In this document: in pieces, positions 32,388 to 39,837 of the stretch
Numbering within the stretch: the stretch's first letter is position 1
How the letters are laid out: the number at the start of each line of letters is the position of its first letter
DNA from: Streptomyces sp. CNH099
GTDB lineage: Bacteria; Actinomycetota; Actinomycetes; Streptomycetales; Streptomycetaceae
Length of the DNA: 64,000 nt
Direction of reading: 5' to 3'
NCBI GenBank assembly: GCA_000514715.1
Contig: AZWL01000019.1
Location: forward strand, 182-64,181
Notes under the pieces: generated by a model
Told to the model about the DNA's origin: nothing
The model's database searches: none
What the model saw: the letters and a program-made list of their open reading frames with translations, nothing else
Made by a program: the position numbers and the translations under genes

Positions 32388-33362
32388 ATGAGGGCGATCG
32401 TCCAGGACCGCTACGGCCCGGCCGAGGTGCTGCGGCCGGCTGAGGTCGACAAGCCGGAGCCCGGTGCGGGCGGGATCGTCGTACGGGTACGGGCCGCCGG
32501 CGTCGACCCGAGCGTGTGGCACCTCATGACCGGCCGGCCGTATCTGATGCGCCTGATGGGCTTCGGCCTGCGGGCGCCGAAGGTGCGGGTGCGCGGCTGG
32601 GACGCCGCCGGGACCGTCGAGGCCGTCGGCGCGGGCGTCACCCGCTTCGCGCCGGGCGACGACGTGTTCGGCATCGGCAGCGACGGGACCTTCGCCGAGT
32701 ACTGCCGCGGCCCCGCGGAGATGTTCGCGGCCAAGCCGGCGGGCGTGGACTTCGACGCCGCCGCGGCCGTGCCCACCTCCGCGATCACCGCCCTGCGCGC
32801 CCTGCGCGACGCGGGCGGGCTGCGGACGGGCGGGCACGTCCTGGTGCTCGGCGCCGGCGGCGGCGTGGGCACGTTCGCCGTCCAGCTGGCCAAGGCGCGC
32901 GAGGCGGAGGTCACCGGCGTCTGCGGGACGGACAAGACCGAACTGGTCCGCTCGCTCGGCGCGGACCACGTGATCGACTACACCGAAGAGGACGTCACCG
33001 CCGGCACCGCCCGCTACGACCTCGTGCTCGACACCGCCGGCAACCGGCCGCTCGCCGCACTCCGCCGCGTCCTGGCCCCGCGCGGCACGATCGTCCTCGT
33101 CGGCGGCGAGGGCGGCGGCACGTGGCTCGGCGACCTGCCGCGCTCCCTGGGCGGCTCCGTACGGTCGCTGTTCTCCGGCCGGAAGGTGAAGGCGCCCTAC
33201 GTACGCCCCACGCCCGGGGACGTCGAGGAGGTGCGCGGCCTGCTGGAGTCCGGCACGGTCGAGCCGGTCGTGGGCAGGCGGTACGCGCTCGACGAGGCCG
33301 CCGAGGCGATCCGGGACTGGGAGAAGGGCCACACGCGCGGCAAGTCCGTCCTGGTCGTGTGA
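32388..33362 (+). CDS. NAD(P)-dependent zinc-less alcohol dehydrogenase / quinone oxidoreductase-like (MDR)
   Basis: A 324-residue medium-chain reductase. A GroES-like N-terminal half (residues 1-120, MRAIVQDRYGPAEVLRPAEV) is followed by a Rossmann domain with VLVLGAGGGVGTFAVQLAKA. The catalytic and structural zinc ligands of classical alcohol dehydrogenases are missing, placing it with quinone oxidoreductase/enone reductase relatives. It ends with the family segment EKGHTRGKSVLVV. GGAGGG precedes the ATG at 32388; a GTG/ATG 30 bp upstream lacks a site. It follows the TetR gene in the same direction and may answer to the same effector. The substrate is unknown. Confidence 0.9.
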   Translation: MRAIVQDRYGPAEVLRPAEVDKPEPGAGGIVVRVRAAGVDPSVWHLMTGRPYLMRLMGFGLRAPKVRVRGWDAAGTVEAVGAGVTRFAPGDDVFGIGSDGTFAEYCRGPAEMFAAKPAGVDFDAAAAVPTSAITALRALRDAGGLRTGGHVLVLGAGGGVGTFAVQLAKAREAEVTGVCGTDKTELVRSLGADHVIDYTEEDVTAGTARYDLVLDTAGNRPLAALRRVLAPRGTIVLVGGEGGGTWLGDLPRSLGGSVRSLFSGRKVKAPYVRPTPGDVEEVRGLLESGTVEPVVGRRYALDEAAEAIRDWEKGHTRGKSVLVV

Positions 33363-33396
33363 CCCCGCTCCCCCGCCCTCCCCGGGCCCGTACGGG

Positions 33397-35106
33397 TCAG
33401 AAGGCGGCCGGCTCGGTGTAGCCGCCCCACTCCTCGCGCAGGGCGCCGCAGATCTCGCCGAGCGTGGCCTCGGCCCGCACCGCCGCCAGCATCGGCTCGA
33501 TCATGTTGCCGCCGTCCCGGGCGGCCGTGAGCATGCCGTCCAGCGCGGCGCGCACCCGGGCGTCGTCGCGGGCGCCCTTGCGGGCGGCCAGCGCGCGCAC
33601 CTGCTCGCGCTCCACCTCGTGGCTGACCCGCAGGATCTCCAGGTCGTGGGTGACCGAGCCGGTGTGGCCGTTGACGCCGACGATCTTCTTCTCGCCCTTC
33701 TCCAGCGCCCGCTGGTAGCGGAAGGCGGACTCGGCGATCTCGCCGGTGAACCAGCCGTCCTCGATGCCCCGCAGGATTCCGGAGGTGATCGGCCCGACGG
33801 GGTGCCTGCCGTCGGGGTGGGCGCGCCGGCCGCGCTCGCGGATCTGCTCGAAGATCTTCTCCGCGTCGGCCTCGATCCGGTCGGTGAGCTGCTCGACGTA
33901 CCAGGAGCCGCCGAGGGGGTCGGCGACGTTCGCCACGCCGGTCTCCTCCATCAGCACCTGCTGCGTGCGCAGCGCGATCTCCGCGGCCTGCTCGCTGGGC
34001 AGCGCCAGGGTCTCGTCGAGGGCGTTGGTGTGCAGCGAGTTGGTGCCGCCGAGGACCGCGGCCAGCGCCTCGACGGCGGTGCGCACCACGTTGTTGTACG
34101 GCTGCTGGGCGGTCAGCGACACGCCCGCGGTCTGGGTGTGGAAGCGCAGCCACTGCGCCTTCTCGCTGCGCGCGCCGTACACGTCGCGCAGCCAGCGGGC
34201 CCAGATGCGGCGGGCGGCGCGGAACTTGGCGATCTCCTCGAAGAAGTCGACGTGGGCGTCGAAGAAGAAGGACAGGCCGGGCGCGAAGGAGTCGACGTCG
34301 AGCCCGCGGGACAGGCCCAGCTCCACGTATCCGAAGCCGTCCGCGAGGGTGTACGCCAGCTCCTGCGCGGCCGTCGAGCCGGCCTCGCGGATGTGGTAGC
34401 CGGAGACGGACAGCGGCTTGTACGCGGGGATGCGCGCGGCGCAGTACTCCATCAGGTCGCCGATGAGGCGCAGGTGCGGCTCGGGCTGGAAGAGCCACTC
34501 CTTCTGCGCGATGTACTCCTTGAAGATGTCCGTCTGCAGCGTGCCGTTGAGGACGCCGGGGTCGACGCCCTGGCGCTCGGCCGCGACCAGGTACATGCAG
34601 AAGACCGGGACGGCCGGGCCGCTGATCGTCATCGAGGTGGTGATGCCGCCCAGCGGGATGTCCCGGAACAGCGCCTCCATGTCGGCGGCGGAGTCGACGG
34701 CCACGCCGCAGTGCCCGACCTCGCCCAGCGCGTGCGGGTCGTCGGAGTCGCGGCCCATGAGGGTGGGCATGTCGAACGCGACGGACAGGCCGCCGCCGCC
34801 GTGGCCGAGGATGAGCTTGTAGCGCTCGTTGGTCTGCTCGGCGTTGCCGAAGCCGGCGAACTGACGGATCGTCCAGGTGCGGCCGCGGTAGCCGGTGGCG
34901 TACAGGCCGCGGGTGTACGGGAACTCGCCGGGCCAGCCGATGCGCTCGAAGCCCTCGTAGACGTCCCCGGGGCGCGGACCGTAGACGGGCTCGACGTCGT
35001 CGCCCGAAAGGGTGGTGAAGTCCGCGTCGCGTTTGCGGGCCGCGTCGTAACGCGCCTGCCAGCGGCGCCGGCCGTCTTCGAGGGCCGTGGTGGCGTCAGC
35101 GTCCAT
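33397..35106 (-). CDS. icmA: Isobutyryl-CoA mutase large subunit
   Basis: A 569-residue B12-dependent mutase chain that isomerises isobutyryl-CoA and n-butyryl-CoA. It is the TIM-barrel half only; the cobalamin-binding partner (IcmB) is encoded elsewhere. Substrate-defining residues are readable: Phe83 in RTWTIRQFAGFGNAEQ, where methylmalonyl-CoA mutase has Tyr, and Gln201 in DIFKEYIAQKEWLFQP, where it has Arg. Both match the Phe80/Gln198 signature reported for S. cinnamonensis IcmA. Other landmarks are GGLSVAFDMPTLMGRDSDD and GGTNSLHTNALDE. The activity ties it to the MeaB, adenosyltransferase and epimerase genes in the window. A 26-bp palindrome lies 38 bp upstream. Confidence 0.95.
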   Translation of the reverse strand: MDADATTALEDGRRRWQARYDAARKRDADFTTLSGDDVEPVYGPRPGDVYEGFERIGWPGEFPYTRGLYATGYRGRTWTIRQFAGFGNAEQTNERYKLILGHGGGGLSVAFDMPTLMGRDSDDPHALGEVGHCGVAVDSAADMEALFRDIPLGGITTSMTISGPAVPVFCMYLVAAERQGVDPGVLNGTLQTDIFKEYIAQKEWLFQPEPHLRLIGDLMEYCAARIPAYKPLSVSGYHIREAGSTAAQELAYTLADGFGYVELGLSRGLDVDSFAPGLSFFFDAHVDFFEEIAKFRAARRIWARWLRDVYGARSEKAQWLRFHTQTAGVSLTAQQPYNNVVRTAVEALAAVLGGTNSLHTNALDETLALPSEQAAEIALRTQQVLMEETGVANVADPLGGSWYVEQLTDRIEADAEKIFEQIRERGRRAHPDGRHPVGPITSGILRGIEDGWFTGEIAESAFRYQRALEKGEKKIVGVNGHTGSVTHDLEILRVSHEVEREQVRALAARKGARDDARVRAALDGMLTAARDGGNMIEPMLAAVRAEATLGEICGALREEWGGYTEPAAF

Positions 35107-35143
35107 GCCGTACCGCCTCTCCGTGCGCGCGGATCGCGCTGCG

Positions 35144-35169
35144 CACTTAGTAGGACGTCCTACTAAGTG
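35144..35169. promoter_or_regulatory. 26-bp perfect palindrome in icmA/DUF3817 divergent promoter
   Basis: CACTTAGTAGGAC (35144-35156) is followed directly by its exact complement (35157-35169) with no spacer. It lies 38 bp upstream of icmA and 86 bp upstream of the DUF3817 gene. Its length and core TAGTAGGAC resemble TetR-family operators. Confidence 0.75.
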
Positions 35170-35255
35170 TCGCACGCCCCGGGCGCGGCAGCGCAAGACG
35201 TGGCCCGGGTGGGGGTGGTCACGGGGGGTCCCCGGCGGGGTTTAGGCTCGATGCC

Positions 35256-35603
35256 ATGAAGAAGAGCGTCCTCACCCGCTACCGCACGATGGCGTACGTG
35301 ACCGGCGTGCTCCTGATCCTGCTCTGTCTCGGCATGATCGGCAAGTACGCCCTGGACCTCTCCGGTGCGGACGGCTTCACGAAGGTCGTGAGCATCGCCC
35401 ACGGCTGGCTGTACATCGTCTACCTGGTGTGCGCCTTCGACCTCGGCTCCAAGGCGAAGCTCCCGATCGCCAGGCAGGTCTGGGTGCTGCTCGCCGGGAC
35501 GGTGCCGACGGCGGCGTTCTTCGTCGAGCGGAAGCTCACCCGGGAGGTCGAGCCGCTGGTCGCCCGCGACGGGGCGCCCGCGGCCGCGGAGGCGTCGACG
35601 TAG
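35256..35603 (+). CDS. DUF3817 membrane protein
   Basis: A 115-residue protein with three membrane segments: MAYVTGVLLILLCLGMIGKY, HGWLYIVYLVCAFDLGSKAK and VWVLLAGTVPTAAFFVERKL. The HGWLYIVYL and FVERKL segments are hallmarks of DUF3817, a family without known function often annotated as integral membrane protein. TAGGCT at 35243-35248 ends 7 nt before the ATG, suggesting a leaderless transcript. It is divergent from icmA and convergent with the MarR gene. A second DUF3817 gene lies 8 kb away at 43840-44193. Confidence 0.9.
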   Translation: MKKSVLTRYRTMAYVTGVLLILLCLGMIGKYALDLSGADGFTKVVSIAHGWLYIVYLVCAFDLGSKAKLPIARQVWVLLAGTVPTAAFFVERKLTREVEPLVARDGAPAAAEAST

Positions 35604-35627
35604 GCGTACGCGGCCGGTCCGCGCGGA

Positions 35628-36134
35628 CTACTGCTCGAAGTCGCCGGCGGCTATCCGCAGCGGGCGCAGCATCGAGAAGATCTCCGCGCACTCCTCCTCG
35701 CTGTACGCGCTCAGCCCGAAGTCCATCGCCATGAGGTCGCGCGTCGCCTCCTCGACGATCTCGCGCCCCCGCTCCGTGATCGAGGCGAGCGTGCCGCGGC
35801 CGTCGTTGGGGTTGGGGCGCTTGGCCACGTAGCCGGACTTCACCAGCCGGTCGATGGTGTTCGTCACCGACGTCGGGTGCACCATCAGCCGCTCGCCGAT
35901 CTTGGACATCGGCAGCTCGCCGGCCCGGGAGAAGGTGAGCAGCACCAGCGCCTCGTAGCGCGCGAAGGTCAGCCCGTACGGCTTGACGACGGCGTCGACC
36001 TGCGCCAGCAGGATCTGGTGGGCGCGCATCACCGAGGTGATCGCCCCCATGGCGGGCACGGCTCCCCATCGCTGGCGCCACAGGTCGTCGGCGCGCGCGA
36101 TGGGATCGAACGACAGGCTCAGCGGCTTTGGCAC
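35628..36134 (-). CDS. MarR-family transcriptional regulator
   Basis: A 168-residue winged-helix regulator. The DNA-binding part reads LLTFSRAGELPMSKIGERLM, then HPTSVTNTIDRLVKSGYVAK and the wing RPNPNDGRGTLASITERGRE. Dimerisation helices at both ends are complete. MarR proteins usually respond to small phenolic or lipophilic ligands. It lies immediately upstream (21 bp) of the MFS transporter gene in the same direction, so it may co-transcribe with and control that exporter. As I recall, a MarR gene also accompanies icmA in S. coelicolor. Confidence 0.92.
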   Translation of the reverse strand: MPKPLSLSFDPIARADDLWRQRWGAVPAMGAITSVMRAHQILLAQVDAVVKPYGLTFARYEALVLLTFSRAGELPMSKIGERLMVHPTSVTNTIDRLVKSGYVAKRPNPNDGRGTLASITERGREIVEEATRDLMAMDFGLSAYSEEECAEIFSMLRPLRIAAGDFEQ

Positions 36135-36155
36135 GTCAGCGACCCTACCGCCCGG

Positions 36156-37529
36156 TCAGGGCGCGGTCAGCCCGATCTCCCGCTTCGGCCGGGTCCGGCG
36201 CACCTCCAGGCAGACGAACAGCGAGCACAGCGTGCCCGTCACCCCGACGGCGGCGACGGCCAGGTGCACGGGCACGAACTCCGCGACCGCGCCCGCGCCG
36301 CCCATGCCCACGCCCTGCAGCGTCATCAGCCCCGCGGTCTGCAGCGTCATCGCCCGGCCCCGCATCTCCTCGGGCACCGCGGCGACGAACCACTGGTCGA
36401 GGCCGAGCGAGTACGAGATGCCGAAGCCGGTCAGCACCAGCAGCGGCAGCGCCCAGCCGAAGGAGGGGTGCGCGGCGAAGCCGATCGCCGGGACCGTGCA
36501 CAACACCGCCACCGGGAAGACGATCCGCTCCCGGCCGCGCGGGCCGAGCAGCGAGCCGGCGAGGATCTCGCTGGTGACCGCGCCGACCGGCATGCCGGTC
36601 ATGAGCAGGCCGAGCCCGATCGCGCCGATGCCCAGCTCGTCGGCGTACGCGGCGGCCAGCGCCTCGGGGGCGACGACGAAGGTCGGCGGGATCCAGGTGA
36701 GCAGCAGCAGCGCCCGGATCCGGCGGTCGCGCAGGAACGTGCCGGCGGCGGCCAGCGAGGCGGCGACGGTGCTGGCGCGGCCGGGCGGCCCGCCGGCGGT
36801 GCCCCCGTCGGTGGCGGTGGCGGCGGGGGCGGCCGAACGGGCCGGGCGGGCGCGGGTGCCGAAGCGCAGCACCAGCGCGGAGCCGACCATGCCCAGCGCC
36901 GTCACCGTCAGCGTCGCGCGCGGCGAGAAGGCCGCCAGCAGCCCGCCGAGGGCGAAGCCGACGAGCTGCGCCGCCTGCGCGGTGAGCCGGATGACGGAGC
37001 GGCCGAGGACGAACCGGTCGCCGGTGCCGAGGATGTCGGCCAGCGTGGCGATCCGGGTGCCGGTGAAGACCGGCGAGATGACGCCGGCGACGCACCGCAG
37101 CGCCAGCAGCGCGGCCACGGGCATCCCCGGGAGCACCATCGCCGCGAAGCAGGAGGCGGCGAGCAGGTCGCAGGTCACCAGCACCCGGCGGGCGGGCAGG
37201 CGGTCGGCGACGGAGGACAGCAGGGTGCCGCCGAGGAGGTACGGCAGCATGCCGACGCCGAGGGTCAGCGCGCTCAGCAGCGGGGAGCCGGTGCGGTCGT
37301 AGACGAGGACCGTCAGCGCGATGGCCGCGACGACCTCGCCGAGGATCGACATGACGTGGGCGGCGAAGACGAAGCGGAACTCGCGGACGCGGAAGACGTC
37401 GGCGTAGCGGGCGCGCGGGTCGGCGACGCCCCCCGAGGCCGGGGCGCCACCGGCGGCGGCGCCCGGTCCGGACGGCGGGGCGGCGGACACGGGTGCGGCC
37501 CCGCCGTCCGGGGCTGTGGTGTCGCTCAT
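36156..37529 (-). CDS. MFS transporter
   Basis: A 457-residue major-facilitator protein with about 12 membrane segments and a Gly/Ala/Pro-rich cytoplasmic N-terminus (residues 1-38). MFS-type loop 2-3 residues are visible in LLSSVADRLPARRVLVTCD. It resembles the DHA3/enterobactin-exporter-like group, for example in WFVAAVPEEMRGRAMTLQTA. The ATG at 37529 faces the ArsR-type gene, whose promoter region it shares. Export of a toxic or signalling compound is likely, but the substrate is unknown. Confidence 0.9.
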   Translation of the reverse strand: MSDTTAPDGGAAPVSAAPPSGPGAAAGGAPASGGVADPRARYADVFRVREFRFVFAAHVMSILGEVVAAIALTVLVYDRTGSPLLSALTLGVGMLPYLLGGTLLSSVADRLPARRVLVTCDLLAASCFAAMVLPGMPVAALLALRCVAGVISPVFTGTRIATLADILGTGDRFVLGRSVIRLTAQAAQLVGFALGGLLAAFSPRATLTVTALGMVGSALVLRFGTRARPARSAAPAATATDGGTAGGPPGRASTVAASLAAAGTFLRDRRIRALLLLTWIPPTFVVAPEALAAAYADELGIGAIGLGLLMTGMPVGAVTSEILAGSLLGPRGRERIVFPVAVLCTVPAIGFAAHPSFGWALPLLVLTGFGISYSLGLDQWFVAAVPEEMRGRAMTLQTAGLMTLQGVGMGGAGAVAEFVPVHLAVAAVGVTGTLCSLFVCLEVRRTRPKREIGLTAP

Positions 37530-37610
37530 CACCGCAGCGTGCCCGCCGCCGGGGCCGGGCCGTAGTCTTTCGGCACGAGCCGAATCACCCGGCCGGGGAA
37601 GGGGGCCGCC

Positions 37611-38606
37611 ATGCCGGTGTACCTGCGCTTCGGGCCCGACGACCTGCTGCGCTGCCGGTTCGCGATCTCCCCGGTCTTCGAGACCCACGAGGCGATACGT
37701 ACGCTGCGCCGCGTCGAGCGCCACGGCTACCACCGGCCGTGGTTGCGCCGGCTCGGCGAGGCCGCCACCGGGCTCGACCTCGGACCACTGTGGATCTTCA
37801 TTCCGAGCGCCGGGCCGAGCTACACGCCGGACTTCCTCGGCGGCCCGCCGCAGGCGGGGTACACCTCGGTGGCCGACGGCCTCGCCCAGCTGCGCGCCAC
37901 GGATCCGGCGCTGGCGCACTCCGAGATGACCCTGTCGTTCAGCACCATCCCCGGCGCGGCGGAGTCCCCGCTCGGCCGCCGGCTGCTCGACGACCCGGCC
38001 GCCGCCGTCGCGCTGCTGGCCGACGTCACCGAGCGCGCCTGGCACGTGCTGGTCGAACCGTTCTGGCCGCGGCTGCAGGACCTGCTGGAGGCGGACATCG
38101 ACCACCGCGCCCGGCAACTGGCGTCCGCGGGTCTCGGCGAGCTGTTCGCGCTGCTGCACAACCGGCTGTCGTTCGAGGACGGCCTGCTGACCGTACGGAC
38201 CAAGAACGACTACCGCTACGAGCGCGACCTCGCCGGCGACGGCCTGCTGCTGATGCCCAGCGCCTTCGTCTGGCCCGACGTGGTGACCGGCTTCCAGCCG
38301 CCCTGGCAGCCCACCGTCATCTACCCCGCCCGCGGCGTCGGCGCGCTCTGGTCGGACGACGCCGGCCCGGCGGCGGCGCAGGCGCTGGCCCGGCTGCTGG
38401 GCGCCGGCCGGGCCGCCGTCCTCGCCGCGCTCGACGAGCCGGCCTCCACCTCCGCGCTGGCCCGCCGGCTGCGCCTGGCCCCGTCGTCGGTCTCCGCGCA
38501 CCTGTCCGTGCTGAAGGCGGCCGGCCTGCTGACCTCCCGCCGCGAGCGCCACCGGGTGCTGTACGAGCGCACGCCGCTCGGCGTCGCGCTGGCCGCGGGC
38601 GGCTGA
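37611..38606 (+). CDS. ArsR-type winged-helix regulator with long N-terminal domain (DUF5937-like)
   Basis: A 331-residue regulator. Residues 1-245 form an actinobacterial N-terminal domain (VYLRFGPDDLLRCRFAISPV, then PHLxx-type segments such as HVLVEPFWPRLQDLLEADID). The C-terminal 80 residues are an ArsR winged helix (LARRLRLAPSSVSAHLSVLK, then AAGLLTSRRERHRVLYERTP). No metal-binding Cys cluster is present. GGGGAAGGGGGCC precedes the ATG. Divergence from the MFS gene with an 81-bp gap suggests it represses that transporter. Confidence 0.9.
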   Translation: MPVYLRFGPDDLLRCRFAISPVFETHEAIRTLRRVERHGYHRPWLRRLGEAATGLDLGPLWIFIPSAGPSYTPDFLGGPPQAGYTSVADGLAQLRATDPALAHSEMTLSFSTIPGAAESPLGRRLLDDPAAAVALLADVTERAWHVLVEPFWPRLQDLLEADIDHRARQLASAGLGELFALLHNRLSFEDGLLTVRTKNDYRYERDLAGDGLLLMPSAFVWPDVVTGFQPPWQPTVIYPARGVGALWSDDAGPAAAQALARLLGAGRAAVLAALDEPASTSALARRLRLAPSSVSAHLSVLKAAGLLTSRRERHRVLYERTPLGVALAAGG

Positions 38607-38733
38607 CCGGCCCGCCATCCGGACGCCTCCGGCCGGCGGCGTCCGGGCGTGCGGGCGCGGCGCCCCCCGGGGCCCAGGTCCGCTGTGTCACGATCATCCC
38701 GTTCCGTCCGATCGCCTGCCGCGGGAGAAGTGG

Positions 38734-39744
38734 ATGTCAGTGCGGATCCCCACGCTCGTCGCCGTCCTGCTCCTCGGCACCCTCCTCGGCTGCTCGGCCG
38801 CGAACGGCGACGGCGGCGGCCCCGGGCCGCAGGGCGGCAGGTCCGCCGGCCCCGCCGCGGTCACCGGGTCGCCGTTCTGGGTGAACCCCCGTTCGCCGGC
38901 CGCCCTGCAGGTGCAGGAGTGGCGGCGGCAGGGGCGGACGAAGGACGCGGAACTGCTGGAGCGGATCGCGAGCCGGCCGGTCGCCGAGTGGCCCACCGGC
39001 GGCCACGACCCCGGCGCCGACGTGCGCGCGGCCGTCCGCGGCGCGGCGGCCGAGGGCCGCACCGCGGTGCTCGCCGCGTACAACATCCCGCACCGCGACT
39101 GCGGCCAGCACTCCGCCGGCGGCGCCGCCGACGCCGCCGCGTACGAGCGGTGGATCGGCGCCTTCGCCGACGGCCTCGGCGACGCCGGGGCGCTGGTGGT
39201 CCTGGAGCCGGACGCCGTCCCGCACGTCGTGGACGGCTGCACCCCGCCGGAGCTGCACGAGGAGCGCTTCCGGCTGATCTCCGGCGCCATCGCCCGGCTC
39301 AAGCAGCACCCGAACGTCAAGGTCTACCTCGACGCCGGGAACTCCGCCTGGATCACCGACCCCGCCAAGCTGGCCCGGGCGCTGCGGAAGGCCGGCGTCG
39401 GCGACGCCGACGGCTTCGCGCTCAACGTCTCCAACTTCCGGCGCACCGACGAGCAGATCGCCTACGGCCGCCGCCTCTCCGGGCTGCTCGACGACGCCCA
39501 CTTCGTCATCGACACCAGCCGCAACGGGAACGGCCCGCTGGCCGGCCCGCCCGACGAGGTGTGGTGCAACCCCCCGGGGCGGGCGCTCGGCGAGCCGCCG
39601 ACGACGCGGACCGGCGACAAGCTGGTCGACGCCTTCCTCTGGGTCAAGCGCCCCGGCGAGTCGGACGGGCCGTGCCGCGGCGGCCCGAAGGCCGGCGAGT
39701 GGTGGCCGGAGTACGCCCTGGGCCTGGCCCGCCGCGCGGGCTGA
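38734..39744 (+). CDS. GH6 family lipoprotein glucanase (CslZ-like)
   Basis: A 336-residue exported beta-1,4-glucanase. The signal MSVRIPTLVAVLLLGTLLGC ends at lipobox LLGC, so it should be surface-anchored. The GH6 fold is complete: FWVNPRSPAALQVQEWR, LAAYNIPHRDCGQHSAGGA, ALVVLEPDAV with the catalytic acid Asp, VYLDAGNSAW, ALNVSNFRRTDEQIAYG, and the C-terminal DAFLWVKRPGESDGPC. It has the same enzyme class as CslZ, encoded next to cslA-glxA in Streptomyces and thought to trim or process the tip glucan. Here it faces glxA convergently instead of following it in the operon. Confidence 0.92.
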   Translation: MSVRIPTLVAVLLLGTLLGCSAANGDGGGPGPQGGRSAGPAAVTGSPFWVNPRSPAALQVQEWRRQGRTKDAELLERIASRPVAEWPTGGHDPGADVRAAVRGAAAEGRTAVLAAYNIPHRDCGQHSAGGAADAAAYERWIGAFADGLGDAGALVVLEPDAVPHVVDGCTPPELHEERFRLISGAIARLKQHPNVKVYLDAGNSAWITDPAKLARALRKAGVGDADGFALNVSNFRRTDEQIAYGRRLSGLLDDAHFVIDTSRNGNGPLAGPPDEVWCNPPGRALGEPPTTRTGDKLVDAFLWVKRPGESDGPCRGGPKAGEWWPEYALGLARRAG

Positions 39745-39798
39745 GCGCCGCCCCCGTACGAGCCGCCCCCGGCCCGCCGCGGCACCGGCGGGGTACGC

Positions 39799-39828
39799 CG
39801 GCGGGGCCGAGGGGCGGCGGCCCCGCCG
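39799..39828. terminator. Bidirectional terminator between GH6 gene and glxA
   Basis: CGGCGGGGCC (39799-39808) pairs perfectly with GGCCCCGCCG (39819-39828) around a 10-nt loop, in the gap between two convergent genes. Confidence 0.7.
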
Positions 39829-39837
39829 ACGGGTTCG

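Noticed and set aside
38317..38697. Small minus-strand frames inside the ArsR-type gene
   Set aside because: Arg/Pro-rich shadow translations; the sense strand carries the winged-helix motif in the same stretch.
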